Source: Acidimicrobiia bacterium (GTDB taxonomy: Bacteria > Actinomycetota > Acidimicrobiia > Acidimicrobiales > SKKL01). Taken from it: a stretch of 64,000 nt of DNA. Shown here in pieces: positions 33,798 through 42,490 of the stretch. Within the stretch, counting starts at the first letter, position 1; the number at the start of each line of letters is the position of its first letter. Where the stretch lies: positions 434,001-498,000 of the forward strand of contig JBAYRL010000002.1 of the NCBI GenBank assembly GCA_041676705.1. Reading direction: 5' to 3'. The translations under genes and the position numbers were made by a program. The notes beneath the pieces are model-generated. The model did no database searches and had not been told where the DNA came from. It saw only the letters and a list, made by a program, of their open reading frames with translations.

Positions 33798-34691
33798 TCA
33801 ATCGTCATTGGTCGAATGACCTCGGCTGGCCTCGGTCATGGCACGATAAATTCGTTCTAAGTCTTCCAAGGTGGCGAACTCAACCACCACTTTGCCCCGT
33901 TTTGCGCCCATTGAAACTTGGACCCGGGTGGAAAGATGTTCTGACAAGAGCTCTTCTAGCTCCACTAGTCCTGGTGGGCGTAATCGCCGGGTGGCACCAG
34001 TAGCTTCCACCTTCGGTTTGTCAGCATCTTCCAGGTATTGGCGGACTGCATCTTCAACCTCACGCACACTCATTTGGCCGTCTGTTGATCGGGCGGCCAA
34101 ACGTTCTTGTACCGCTCGATCAGGAATTCCAAGCAAGGCGCGAGCATGACCAGCCGATAAACGACCTTCGACTATCAGTTTCTGAATAGTGGGGGAGAGC
34201 TGGAAGAGCCGCAGAGCATTCGCTACCGCTGATCGACTTTTACCAACCCGCGAAGCCACCTGATCCTGAGTGAGATCAAAATCATCGACCAACTGCTGAT
34301 AAGCAGCTGCCTCTTCGATCGGATTCAGATCAGCACGCTGTAGGTTTTCGACTAGCGCCTGTTCAAGCGACGCTAAGTTATCGGTGTCTTTAACAATGGC
34401 TGGAATTGCTGCCAAACCGGCACGCCTGGCCGCCCGCCAACGCCGCTCACCAGCGATCAACTCATACTTGTTCTCGCCTGACGGACGCACTCGGATTGGC
34501 TGCAGAACGCCCATCTCACGCACAGATTCAGTCAGACCCGCCAAATCTTCTTCATTGAAGACTGAGCGTGGCTGGTATTGATTGGGCTCAATCTGGTCAA
34601 GCGGAATATGCCGCAATTCGCCCTTTTCTTCGACGGAATCATTCGGAATCAGGGCATGAAGCCCTCTACCTAATCCACTACGCCGGGCCAC
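33798..34691 (-). CDS. parB: Chromosome partitioning protein ParB
   Basis: 297 residues with a GTG start. The N-terminal CTPase domain has IEPNQYQPR and GERRWRAARRAGL (about 80-92), the middle has the parS-binding helix-turn-helix (TQDQVASRVGKSRSAVANALRL split across about 155-180) and the C-terminus dimerises. It loads on parS and spreads as a sliding clamp. It overlaps parA by 14 bp. Two perfect parS sites lie upstream of parA. Confidence 0.95.
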   Translation of the reverse strand: MARRSGLGRGLHALIPNDSVEEKGELRHIPLDQIEPNQYQPRSVFNEEDLAGLTESVREMGVLQPIRVRPSGENKYELIAGERRWRAARRAGLAAIPAIVKDTDNLASLEQALVENLQRADLNPIEEAAAYQQLVDDFDLTQDQVASRVGKSRSAVANALRLFQLSPTIQKLIVEGRLSAGHARALLGIPDRAVQERLAARSTDGQMSVREVEDAVRQYLEDADKPKVEATGATRRLRPPGLVELEELLSEHLSTRVQVSMGAKRGKVVVEFATLEDLERIYRAMTEASRGHSTNDD

Positions 34692-35454
34692 CGCTTACCT
34701 CCTTAGCCAGTTCCCGATAGGCAATGGCCCCTCGAGATGTCGGATCAAAAGTGATTATAGGTTGTCCGAACGATGGCGCTTCCGACAGCCGAACCGTTCG
34801 AGGAATGATTTGACGACATACCTTGTCACCAAAATGCTCTCTGACTTCTGCCACCACCTGTTCAGAAAGTTTGGTACGGGCGTCGTACATGACCAACACA
34901 ATGGTCGAGAGTTCCAATCCAGGGTTCAACTGGCGCTGCACTAAATCAACATTGCGAACCAGCTGGCCCAGCCCTTCAAGAGCGTAATATTCACATTGAA
35001 TCGGAACTAAGACTTCGCTGGCCGCCACCAAGCCATTGACGGTAAGTAAGCCCAGCGAAGGGGGACAGTCGATCAAAATATAGTCGAACTGATCCAGAAT
35101 CGGCTCTAACGCAATACGGAGACGTTGCTCCCGACTGAAAACCGGTACCAATTCAATTTCAGCGCCCGCCAGATCAAGATTTGCCGGCGCTACGAAGAGA
35201 TTGCGAAGTGAAGTGGCCTCAATGCAGTCTTCCATAGGCAGATCATGGAGCAATACCCCATACATGGAATGCTCAATCGTTCGAGGATCTAGCCCCAAAC
35301 CGCTGCTGGCGTTTCCCTGAGGGTCGAGATCAATAAGTAGAGTGCGATAGCCGAGCTCTGCTAACGATGCACCTAAGTTCACCGCGGTAGTGGTCTTTCC
35401 TACGCCACCCTTCTGATTCGCCAGCGCAATCACCCGAGGAAGGGGTCTTGACAT
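34678..35454 (-). CDS. parA: Chromosome partitioning ATPase ParA
   Basis: 258 residues from the ATG at 35454, with AAAGAGG upstream; an adjacent TTG codon is less likely. The deviant Walker A is NQKGGVGKTTTAVNLG (about 13-28), with DLDPQGNAS and IDCPPSLGLLTVN following. This is the short chromosomal form without an N-terminal DNA-binding extension. It forms the ATP-dependent gradient that moves ParB-parS complexes. parB follows, overlapping. Confidence 0.95.
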   Translation of the reverse strand: MSRPLPRVIALANQKGGVGKTTTAVNLGASLAELGYRTLLIDLDPQGNASSGLGLDPRTIEHSMYGVLLHDLPMEDCIEATSLRNLFVAPANLDLAGAEIELVPVFSREQRLRIALEPILDQFDYILIDCPPSLGLLTVNGLVAASEVLVPIQCEYYALEGLGQLVRNVDLVQRQLNPGLELSTIVLVMYDARTKLSEQVVAEVREHFGDKVCRQIIPRTVRLSEAPSFGQPIITFDPTSRGAIAYRELAKEVSGGPA

Positions 35455-35577
35455 CAATACCTCTTTCTAGCCACCCACACTGTGACAACCGTGCAATATC
35501 ATAGACCGCCTGAGCGGGGAGAGGCCTATATACGTTAGCGCGATCTCTAATTTGCGGTCGGATTCAATCGATCAGAA

Positions 35578-35593
35578 TGTTTCACGTGAAACA
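35578..35593. promoter_or_regulatory. parS site 1
   Basis: TGTTTCACGTGAAACA, an exact match to the 16-bp bacterial parS palindrome, placed between parA and rsmG. ParB binds it as the nucleation site for the segregation complex. Confidence 0.95.
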
Positions 35594-35611
35594 TCACCCT
35601 CTACTAGACAG

Positions 35612-35627
35612 TGTTTCACGTGAAACA
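35612..35627. promoter_or_regulatory. parS site 2
   Basis: A second exact TGTTTCACGTGAAACA, 34 bp from the first in start-to-start distance. Tandem parS near the origin gives a stronger ParB loading centre. Both lie in the promoter region of parA and downstream of rsmG, so ParB could also repress parAB. Confidence 0.95.
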
Positions 35628-35649
35628 TTGGTAGGGGCGATGTATTCGC

Positions 35650-36279
35650 TTAGGTTCCCCATAAGGGCCGTTTGGCAGGTACTCCCACCCGGCGTGGGTA
35701 GCGGCTCGAAGTTGGTTTAGTTAGCATAAGGCGGCGCCAACTATTGGTTAAACCTTGCAACTCCAGCCCGAGTTCGGCAAGACCCTCCGTTGACCAACGA
35801 TCAGAGTCGACTACCGGAGGTTCACTTACGATTAAGTAACCTCGGAGCCTTAATAACGGTGCCGCGCATTCTGCTGTAATCGCTGGCAATCCGAAAGATC
35901 GACTACTTACCACATCAAAGATGCCTCGATACTGTTCATCGCGACCGACGGTTTCGGCCCGCTCGTTAAGCACGCTGACCCGCTGTGACAATCCAAGCTC
36001 GGCAACAGCCGCTTCCAGGAACTCCGCCCTTTTGACCATTGATTCCACGAAGATCCAACGGCTATTCGGGAAGTTCAAGGCTTCAATCAAACCCGGAACA
36101 CCACCACCAGATCCGAGATCGGCACCTAGAAATTTGGCATCATCAAACAGATTATCGAGCTGAGCAATCAACCCTTCGGCATGTTCGATGTGAGCCAGGG
36201 GGTTTCCAGGCCCAAGGAAGCCAAGTTTCTGCGAACGACGCAGTAAGGCCTCCAAAGATTGCGATTCCTCTTCGTTCAT
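35650..36279 (-). CDS. rsmG: 16S rRNA (guanine-N7)-methyltransferase RsmG
   Basis: 209 residues. The SAM motif is FLGADLGSGGGVPGL (about 49-63), with FVESMVKRAEFLEAAV and DVVSSRSFG downstream, as in GidB/RsmG. It methylates the G527-equivalent of 16S rRNA; loss gives low-level streptomycin resistance in other bacteria. It sits between jag and parA as in most actinobacteria. Confidence 0.94.
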   Translation of the reverse strand: MNEEESQSLEALLRRSQKLGFLGPGNPLAHIEHAEGLIAQLDNLFDDAKFLGADLGSGGGVPGLIEALNFPNSRWIFVESMVKRAEFLEAAVAELGLSQRVSVLNERAETVGRDEQYRGIFDVVSSRSFGLPAITAECAAPLLRLRGYLIVSEPPVVDSDRWSTEGLAELGLELQGLTNSWRRLMLTKPTSSRYPRRVGVPAKRPLWGT

Positions 36280-36452
36280 TAGCCATTCCCGCGATCGATG
36301 CTTCTACAGACCCTGCTATACCTTCAGCAAGCTGGCAAAAGCCTAATGCACAAGCCGCTACATACCGTATTTGTTAGAAAATCAAGCGATTCAGGCGGAG
36401 CATCAGCGCTTCCGATGCTGAACCAGATCTGTGAATAAAGATCAAAAATGAA
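36280..36452. other. Spacer between rsmG and the jag terminator
   Basis: This stretch holds the presumed rsmG promoter on the minus strand and no convincing gene. Overlapping plus-strand frames here lack ribosome sites and conserved features. I see no other element in it. Confidence 0.4.
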
Positions 36453-36480
36453 AATGGCCCCGAGAAATTTCGGGGCCATT
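36437..36480 (-). terminator. Terminator of the rpmH-jag operon
   Basis: A perfect 11-bp stem, AATGGCCCCGA (36453-36463) with TCGGGGCCATT (36470-36480), and a 6-base loop. On the minus strand it is followed by TTTTCATTTTTGATC, a T-rich run. It lies 38 bp after the jag stop and ends the minus-strand operon. Confidence 0.9.
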
Positions 36481-36517
36481 ACGACAACCGTTTGTTGGGT
36501 CGCATAGACGTATTAGG

Positions 36518-37414
36518 TCAGTCAGCCTTGTGTATCACCACACGGCGACGGGGTTCATCGCCTTCTGAGCTAGTCCGAATGCCCGCAACGCTTGTAGCGG
36601 TGTCGTGCACAATCTTGCGGTCAACTGAAGACATTGGCTCTAGAACCTTAGACACGCCGCTTTCCAAAACCTCGTCACAAATCTTTTTCACAAATTCTTC
36701 AAGGGCGCTGCGGCGTCGCGATCGATAGCCAGCCACATCTAGTCGTACCCGACCTTCATGTCGACCACTTGCACGGCGTTGGGTGACGGTGCGCGATAAA
36801 TCATATACCGCCTGCAAAGTGTTCCCGCGAGGACCGACTAATAGGCCAAGTTGATCGCCCTGGATATCGATCTCAATGGTTTCTTCATCGATTTTTTCAC
36901 TTGTAATGGTTGCGTCTAGTTCAAACGCCTCGAGCAGGCCGGTTAAGAATTCTGTAATGATCTCAGCTTGTTCATCGACGGTTAGATCGATTTCATCGCT
37001 TGCTTGGTCCATGGCGCCTGCACTCTCGGGGGTTTGCGCAGCATGCTGCGTTTCTGGATTTGATTGACTGACGCGAGAACCTGCCTTATCCGAGCGTGGC
37101 GAGGTTGGTTCTGGCTTGCTATCGGTACGAGACGGCGTGTTCGCCGAAGCCGATTCATCACTTTGGCGAGAACGGCTTTCACCACCGCGGCCGCCACGCC
37201 TGCGGTCGCGACGATCGATCTTGGCGCGGGCCTGCACCGGGCGCACTCGAGCCCGAATTCTAGCTTCGCCCTTCATCCGGCCGAAGATACCCTGACGTGG
37301 CTCTTCTAAAATTTCGAACTCAGCTTCTTGCTCATCGACACCAAGGCGATCTAACGCCAGGTCTTTGGCTTCTTCAACTGACTTTGCGGTGGTCTCAATC
37401 CACTCCAAGGTCAA
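36518..37414 (-). CDS. jag: Jag/KhpB RNA-binding protein
   Basis: 298 residues. The N-terminal Jag domain (about 1-50, MTLEWIETTAKSVEEAKDLA pattern, EPRQGIFGRMKGEARIRARV) is followed by a long Ser/Arg/Glu-rich linker, a KH domain (about 180-235, LLVGPRGNTLQAVYDLSR) and an R3H domain (about 240-298, RSRRRSALEEF). KhpB binds small RNAs and influences cell division and elongation. It starts with TTG overlapping the yidC stop; a second TTG two codons later has better spacing from AGGAG. Confidence 0.9.
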   Translation of the reverse strand: MTLEWIETTAKSVEEAKDLALDRLGVDEQEAEFEILEEPRQGIFGRMKGEARIRARVRPVQARAKIDRRDRRRGGRGGESRSRQSDESASANTPSRTDSKPEPTSPRSDKAGSRVSQSNPETQHAAQTPESAGAMDQASDEIDLTVDEQAEIITEFLTGLLEAFELDATITSEKIDEETIEIDIQGDQLGLLVGPRGNTLQAVYDLSRTVTQRRASGRHEGRVRLDVAGYRSRRRSALEEFVKKICDEVLESGVSKVLEPMSSVDRKIVHDTATSVAGIRTSSEGDEPRRRVVIHKAD

Positions 37415-38445
37415 CTCCTCTTCTTCTTGCGAGGCTGTTGTACGCCTCGGGTAGCAGACTCACCGGCTTGGCGTTTAGATGGTGTCACTCGCCGACTTTG
37501 AGTGTGAGTCTTTTTCGGTGGGGAACTGTTTTTAGCCCCTTTACCCCCGGTTGGGGCGGACTTAGCGGATTTGCCGCTTCCACTGGTTTTCTTAGGCGCG
37601 GGTTTGCTGGTACTTTCCGACTTTTTCGGTTCGGCAATACCCTTAGCGGACTTTTCGGTCGCCGTGGTCTCAATGGCACCCTTGGTCATAACCGTGCCAT
37701 CTGCCCCATAAATCTTCTTGGAAATATAGGCTTGTTGACCAATTCGATACAGGTTCGAAACCAGGAAGTAAACCACCAATGCGGCTGCAAACCGGAACGA
37801 AATGAAAGCAAAGAACACTGGCATTACTCGCAGTAGAATTTTCTGCTGCTGGGGAATTTCAGCGTTCGGGTTTCGGCCGGAAATCTGCTTCTGTTGGATG
37901 AATGAAGTGGCAGCTACTGCGATAATTAGCAATATGTATGGCAGGCCGGTGATGAAGTTGTCCGAGAGCATTGACGACGCAGAACTAGCTAAGTCGATAC
38001 CCCATGAACGCATTTCAGTCTGCCCTTGAAGCGATTGGAATAGGTCGCTAGAAGACGAGATGTATTTGGGATCGAAGCCTCCACCCGCACCAGTTTGGGT
38101 GAGACCGGAAATAACCCGATACAAGATGATAAACACCGGTGCCTGCAGCAACATTGGCAGACAGCCGCCCACCGGGTTGATCTGGTTGTCCTTGTAGAAC
38201 TCAAGCAGAACCTCGTTCATTTTGGCGCGATCATGCGCGTATTCTGCTTGAATTCGTTTCATTTCGGGCGCTAGGGCCTGCATGGCCATCATGGAGCGCG
38301 TGCCCTTAAGCGTTAAGGGCGTAACAATGATCATGACGGTGAGTGTGAGAAGGACAATTGCCCCACCGTAAGAGCCACCTACGATTGGTAGCTCATAAAA
38401 CCAGGCCAGCAGCCCAGCGATCGCATTAAAAAATGCGTCGAACAT
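37411..38445 (-). CDS. yidC: Membrane protein insertase YidC
   Basis: 344 residues. The OxaI/YidC core has about five TM segments (first at 8-30), the conserved MMAMQALAPEMKRIQAEYAHDR hairpin, the PMLLQAPVFIILYRVI helix and the LPYILLIIAVAATSFIQQK segment. A Lys/Ser/Pro-rich cytosolic tail of about 95 residues ends KKKRS and may contact the ribosome. It inserts proteins with or without Sec. The ATG overlaps the yidD stop (TAATG); jag overlaps at the end. Confidence 0.94.
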   Translation of the reverse strand: MFDAFFNAIAGLLAWFYELPIVGGSYGGAIVLLTLTVMIIVTPLTLKGTRSMMAMQALAPEMKRIQAEYAHDRAKMNEVLLEFYKDNQINPVGGCLPMLLQAPVFIILYRVISGLTQTGAGGGFDPKYISSSSDLFQSLQGQTEMRSWGIDLASSASSMLSDNFITGLPYILLIIAVAATSFIQQKQISGRNPNAEIPQQQKILLRVMPVFFAFISFRFAAALVVYFLVSNLYRIGQQAYISKKIYGADGTVMTKGAIETTATEKSAKGIAEPKKSESTSKPAPKKTSGSGKSAKSAPTGGKGAKNSSPPKKTHTQSRRVTPSKRQAGESATRGVQQPRKKKRS

Positions 38446-38717
38446 TAGTGAACCTTCCGTTCAGCGTGAGTACCAACCGGCGCAACCATCGTTGCCCGAG
38501 CATTCTTAGGGGCCGGTACCAAATCGATTCCGTGACCGCCGCCCGGGCGGCAACGGCCAATGCGGCGAATGCTCAACCATGAGCCGCGTATCGCGCCATG
38601 GGTCTCAAGCGCCTCTAAGGCATAGGTAGAACAAGACGGGTAGTAACGACAAGGTGAGAGGCGTCCAGCAAACAGCCAACGATAGGCCTTGACCAAACCT
38701 AAAAGGAGTGAGGTCAC
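38445..38717 (-). CDS. yidD: Membrane protein insertion efficiency factor YidD
   Basis: 90 residues with a GTG start. The signature YRWLFAGRLSPCRYYPSCSTYALEALETHGAIRG (about 12-45) with its three cysteines and the basic GRCRPGGGHGIDLVP tail are diagnostic. It helps YidC insert proteins. It overlaps rnpA by four bases (GTGA) and yidC by one, so rnpA-yidD-yidC-jag is tightly coupled. Confidence 0.95.
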   Translation of the reverse strand: MTSLLLGLVKAYRWLFAGRLSPCRYYPSCSTYALEALETHGAIRGSWLSIRRIGRCRPGGGHGIDLVPAPKNARATMVAPVGTHAERKVH

Positions 38718-39058
38718 ATCATCCTCTTTTGTATTTTGGATAGGACAGTCTCAAGATGGGTTTCCAATGAGCTATAGCTCAGGTGAGCACCGGCATCAGA
38801 CATGCCTACAAGGTATACCCCATGTGGCAAGTGATCTTCTTTCGCGAGCTCGGTAAAAATAGCTCGAACCCTCCTGCGTATCTTATTGCGGACTACGGCA
38901 TTTCCAAGCCGTTTACCCAAGCTAAAGGCTAAACGCGGAGGGTCATCTATCTGATCAGGTGAGTATGGCAAGAAATTAATCCATAACGGACCGGAACGGA
39001 ACCGCCAACCGTCTCGACGAAGCGAGGCGAAGGTAGCCCGATCTGTAACTCGCCAAAT
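38714..39058 (-). CDS. rnpA: Ribonuclease P protein component, probable AUU start
   Basis: 114 residues if translation begins at the ATT at 39056-39058, which overlaps the rpmH stop as TAATT. Conserved RnpA sequence runs from there: IWRVTDRATFASLRRDG, FRSGPLWINFLP, LAFSLGKRLGNAVVRNKIRRRVR. The first normal start codon in frame is the TTG at 38971, which would remove 29 conserved residues, and a TAG lies seven codons before the ATT with no ATG, GTG or TTG between. It is the protein part of the tRNA 5'-processing enzyme. A base error in the read is the alternative. Confidence 0.85.
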   Translation of the reverse strand: MWRVTDRATFASLRRDGWRFRSGPLWINFLPYSPDQIDDPPRLAFSLGKRLGNAVVRNKIRRRVRAIFTELAKEDHLPHGVYLVGMSDAGAHLSYSSLETHLETVLSKIQKRMM

Positions 39059-39192
39059 TAAGCGGACAGCTTGCTCCTACCCTTACGGCGCCGCGCCGCG
39101 AGAATGGCTCGCCCAGCGCGATCAGACATGCGGTGGCGAAATCCGTGGCGGCGGGCCCGTCGCCGATTGTTCGGTTGGAATGTTCTCTTCAC
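39058..39192 (-). CDS. rpmH: 50S ribosomal protein L34
   Basis: 44 residues with a GTG start (39190-39192) and AGGAGG at 39201-39206, eight bases upstream. It reads MKRTFQPNNRRRARRHGFR, then RMSDRAGRAILAARRRKGRSKLSA, an unmistakable L34. It is the first gene of the minus-strand operon rpmH-rnpA-yidD-yidC-jag, and its stop overlaps the proposed rnpA start. Confidence 0.96.
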   Translation of the reverse strand: MKRTFQPNNRRRARRHGFRHRMSDRAGRAILAARRRKGRSKLSA

Positions 39193-39697
39193 TACTAAGG
39201 CCTCCTAAAGCCCGAATTAGTCGGAGGGCTTGACCTTGGTCTGTCTCGACTTACGACTAAAATTTTATGTCCGGCTGTAGTTGATCCGCTCCAAGCACGT
39301 CGGGTGACGACGTTGCAGCGACCCACGGCCGTGCCAGCGAACTAGATTAGAGCCCCGGCTGGCCTCGTGGCAACCAGGGCAGTCGTACTAAGTACCGAAA
39401 CCATGTCCATTTAAAGAGTTATGGCTAGTTACATCAATGCAATTTAAACTACATTGGTCCCCAATACCCTTATTGACCTGGTCTTTCTCACTACACTATA
39501 AAATTGTCGTGCATCGCCTGGCGAGGTAATGCTAGGTTGGCCAATTCCTAATATATTGAGAAGTCAGCGCTAGGTTGAACGTGCCACCAACACGCTCCAA
39601 CCTCCCACCGAGATTCGGTTGCGTCTGGTTTGCATTGGTTTTCCACACCTGTGGATTACCCTGTGGATGTCTAGTCAAGTATGGAGGCCTCGGACAC
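39193..39697. promoter_or_regulatory. rpmH-dnaA divergent spacer with dnaA promoter and DnaA boxes
   Basis: This 505-bp gap separates divergent rpmH and dnaA. A good plus-strand promoter is TTGACC (39473-39478), an 18-bp spacer and TATAAA (39497-39502). DnaA-box-like 9-mers lie just before dnaA: TTTTCCACA (39639-39647), TGTGGATTA (39650-39658) and TGTGGATGT (39662-39670), with one, one and two mismatches. The part from 39400 to 39510 is AT-rich. They are likely for autoregulation of dnaA and may form part of the origin. Confidence 0.7.
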
Positions 39698-41122
39698 GTG
39701 CGCGAAGCTGGAACGCTCTGGGACGCCTGTTCCGAGATTCTACGAGAACAGGTCTCCGAAGCTGTCTGGCTAAGTTCGTTCAACGCGGCTTTCCCAATCG
39801 AAATCAATAACGATGTGCTCACTTTGGCCGTGCCATCATCGGTGGTTAAGGAACGGATCGAAGGTCGTTATTTAGCGCTTGTGCGAGACGCACTTTCTGA
39901 AGTTGGCGCCAGCGAAATCGCGCTCGACATTCAAGTTCAAACCCAAGGCGAAACCGACTCCACGACCCCTGACTACGACCAAATCTCGAATCCACCCACA
40001 GTTGCGCTGGCTACAAGCGATCTCGGTCACCTAGATCAAGAGAACAGGGTCGCCGACCCAACCGAAAATCATTCCAGCGACGCCTACACACCTCGAAGTA
40101 CAGAAGGACGATTCACCTTCGAAGCCTTCGTTATCGGGTCTTCTAACCGATTCGCCCATGCCGCAGCACTATCGGTGGCCGAACAGCCAGGTCGCTCTTA
40201 CAATCCACTCTTTATCCATGGCCACGCGGGACTCGGCAAAACACACCTGTTACAAGCCATTGCCAACTACGTGCGCAGCGTTTATCCCCGCTACATAGTG
40301 CGATACATCACCACCGAAAGCTTTCTCAATCAGTTCGTTGACGCCATTCGTACCAACACACCGAATGAATTTAAGCGTCGATATCGAGAAATCGATGTGT
40401 TGCTCCTCGATGACATTCAATTCATAGAAGGTCGGGAAGGTTTACAAGAAGAGCTCTTCCACACCTTCAACCATCTTCACGATGCCGACCGACAAATAGT
40501 GCTGTCTTCAGATCGACCACCAGATGCCATGGCAACGCTGGAAGATCGCTTGCGTAGTCGTTTCAAGATGGGTTTGATCACTGATATTCAACCCCCCGAC
40601 TTCGAAACCCGTTTGGCGATTGTGCGCAAGAAAGCTGAACGTGAAACAACGCCAATACCACCCGATGTACTCGAGTTCATTGCCTCAAATATCAAAGACA
40701 ACATTCGGGAGCTCGAAGGTGCTCTAATTCGGGTGAGCGCCTATTCGAACCTGACCAAAGAGCCGCTTTCGGCTGATCTGGCTCGTGAGGTGCTGGCCGA
40801 CCTCGTCAACGGCGACCTGCCGCATCTCATCACACCGAAGCTGATCTTAGAAGCCACTTCAGCCATGTTTGGTGACAGCGTCGAAGACATTGTGGGCCGC
40901 AGTCGACGCAAGCCTCTGGTCACAACACGCCAAATCGCCATGTACGTGTTTCGTGAAGCTACCGATTTAAGCTTCCCTGCCATTGGTCGTGAGTTCGGTG
41001 GCCGAGACCACACCACGATTATCCACGCTGTGGACAAGATTTCGGCATTGATGAAAGAACGCCGGGAAATTTATGACCAAGTTACCGAGCTTATGCAGGT
41101 CATCAGGGGTGGCGGAATATGA
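39698..41122 (+). CDS. dnaA: Chromosomal replication initiator DnaA
   Basis: 474 residues from the GTG at 39698, chosen because GGAGG lies at 39683-39687 and the domain I start (AGTLWDACSEILREQVSEAVW) follows directly; the frame extends 41 codons upstream, across DnaA boxes, without conservation. Domain I is about 1-85, followed by an acidic linker. The AAA+ domain has GHAGLGKTHL, VLLLDDIQFIEG and the sensor-2 region. Domain IV has FGGRDHTTIIHAV for DNA-box binding. It opens the origin and loads DnaB. Confidence 0.96.
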   Translation: MREAGTLWDACSEILREQVSEAVWLSSFNAAFPIEINNDVLTLAVPSSVVKERIEGRYLALVRDALSEVGASEIALDIQVQTQGETDSTTPDYDQISNPPTVALATSDLGHLDQENRVADPTENHSSDAYTPRSTEGRFTFEAFVIGSSNRFAHAAALSVAEQPGRSYNPLFIHGHAGLGKTHLLQAIANYVRSVYPRYIVRYITTESFLNQFVDAIRTNTPNEFKRRYREIDVLLLDDIQFIEGREGLQEELFHTFNHLHDADRQIVLSSDRPPDAMATLEDRLRSRFKMGLITDIQPPDFETRLAIVRKKAERETTPIPPDVLEFIASNIKDNIRELEGALIRVSAYSNLTKEPLSADLAREVLADLVNGDLPHLITPKLILEATSAMFGDSVEDIVGRSRRKPLVTTRQIAMYVFREATDLSFPAIGREFGGRDHTTIIHAVDKISALMKERREIYDQVTELMQVIRGGGI

Positions 41123-41377
41123 TCACCACCTCTAAGCCCTCTGCCAACTACGCTGGGAAGAACTTGTTGGTATCGCGGGCAAAGACGTGCATAACTTTCT
41201 CACTGTCCACCGAATTACATGGCTGGAATACTCAAACTGTGAATCACTGTGGACAACCCTCGGACAACAAAATTGGCTCTGAGCTGGGTAAATGTGTGCC
41301 TATCCACAATCCACAGCCCTTATTAGAACTATCGCGAGTTAAGCAACTAAATAAGTACATAGAAAGCGGGAATCAAG
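41123..41377. other. oriC: Probable origin of replication (dnaA-dnaN spacer)
   Basis: This 255-bp gap holds DnaA-box-like 9-mers CGTGCATAA (41186), TGTGAATCA (41238), TGTGGACAA (41248), CTATCCACA (41300) and CAATCCACA (41307), each one or two mismatches from consensus and in both orientations. It is followed by an AT-rich stretch (about 41318-41370) that could unwind. In actinobacteria the origin lies between dnaA and dnaN, and coding strand diverges here. The boxes are weak, so the upstream spacer may contribute. Confidence 0.7.
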
Positions 41378-42481
41378 TTGAAGTTCCTATGTGAACGAGA
41401 TGCTCTTCTTGAAGCTTTATCTAACGCTGGTCGGGCTGTGTCGAATCGTGGCAACTCTGTAACAGCGCTCTCTGGTATTCGAGCTGAACTAAATGGTGAC
41501 CAACTCACCCTCACCGGAACCGACCTAGATCTCACCATTTCGGTTCAAATCGAAGTTATGGGTGAAGTTGATGGCGTGGTAGTTCTGCCCGCCAAGCTGA
41601 CCTCTGACATTGTGCGCGCCCTTGGTGAAGGGCGAGTGGAAATAACCGTTGAAGACGAAGAAGCTCGAATTGTTTCGGGACCAGCCAACTTCACTATCTT
41701 GTTGCTGCCGCCCGAGGGGTTCCCCACCCAAGCTCATGCCGATACCGAACCGGTAACCATTCCAGCCAAGTCATTCGCGGATGCCATAAAAATGGTGGTT
41801 CGCGCTGCCAGTCGAGATGAAACTCGCTCGGTTGCCCTAAACGGGGTGATGTTAGAGGCTGAAGCTAACGGACTGCGTCTGGTAGCCACCGACTCTTACC
41901 GCTTAGCAATTGCTGATTTGCCAGGCTTCTCATTGCTAGGCGAACAAAGCCAAGTCATCGTGCCAGCCCGTGCGCTACAAGAACTGATCCGTCTTACGAG
42001 CGCTAGTTCTGATGAGCTGGAAGTGCATTTCGAGGAAAGTTTTGCAACCTTCCGCCTTGGCACCACCGAGGTCATCACTCGACTAATTTCAGCTGATTAC
42101 CCGAATTACAAGGGGCTCATACCAACTACCAACGAACGCAGCTTAAAAGTCGATCGCGACAGTTTTGTTGAATCAGTGCGGCGAGTTGCTCTAATGGTCC
42201 AAAGCACACAAACCCCGATTCGTATTTCGTGTGACACTGGCAATGTTGAGCTGCGGGCGGTAACACCCGATCGTGGTGAAGCCCGCGAGGCGCTCGAAGC
42301 GGAATATGAAGGCGAAGAGCTGCTGGTTGCTTTTAACCCCGAGTATCTCTTAGACGGTCTTGACGCGATTAGCGGCGAACAAGTGCAGTTGAGCTTGATC
42401 GATAATGTGCGGCCAGCCGTACTACGTGAGGCAGAGAGTGACGAGTTCACTTACGTTTTGATGCCCGTGCGTATTTCTTAA
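41378..42481 (+). CDS. dnaN: DNA polymerase III beta clamp
   Basis: 367 residues with a TTG start. Three repeated clamp domains of about 120 residues are present; recognisable parts are KFLCERDALLEALSNAGRAVS at the start, DSYRLAI in the middle and the end FTYVLMPVRIS. It forms the sliding clamp for the replicative polymerase. It is followed 9 bp later by recF. Confidence 0.96.
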   Translation: MKFLCERDALLEALSNAGRAVSNRGNSVTALSGIRAELNGDQLTLTGTDLDLTISVQIEVMGEVDGVVVLPAKLTSDIVRALGEGRVEITVEDEEARIVSGPANFTILLLPPEGFPTQAHADTEPVTIPAKSFADAIKMVVRAASRDETRSVALNGVMLEAEANGLRLVATDSYRLAIADLPGFSLLGEQSQVIVPARALQELIRLTSASSDELEVHFEESFATFRLGTTEVITRLISADYPNYKGLIPTTNERSLKVDRDSFVESVRRVALMVQSTQTPIRISCDTGNVELRAVTPDRGEAREALEAEYEGEELLVAFNPEYLLDGLDAISGEQVQLSLIDNVRPAVLREAESDEFTYVLMPVRIS

Positions 42482-42490
42482 GACGCTGCG

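Noticed and set aside
39575..39697. In-frame upstream extension of dnaA
   Set aside because: It translates across DnaA boxes and has no match to DnaA domain I; GTG at 39698 has a proper GGAGG site.
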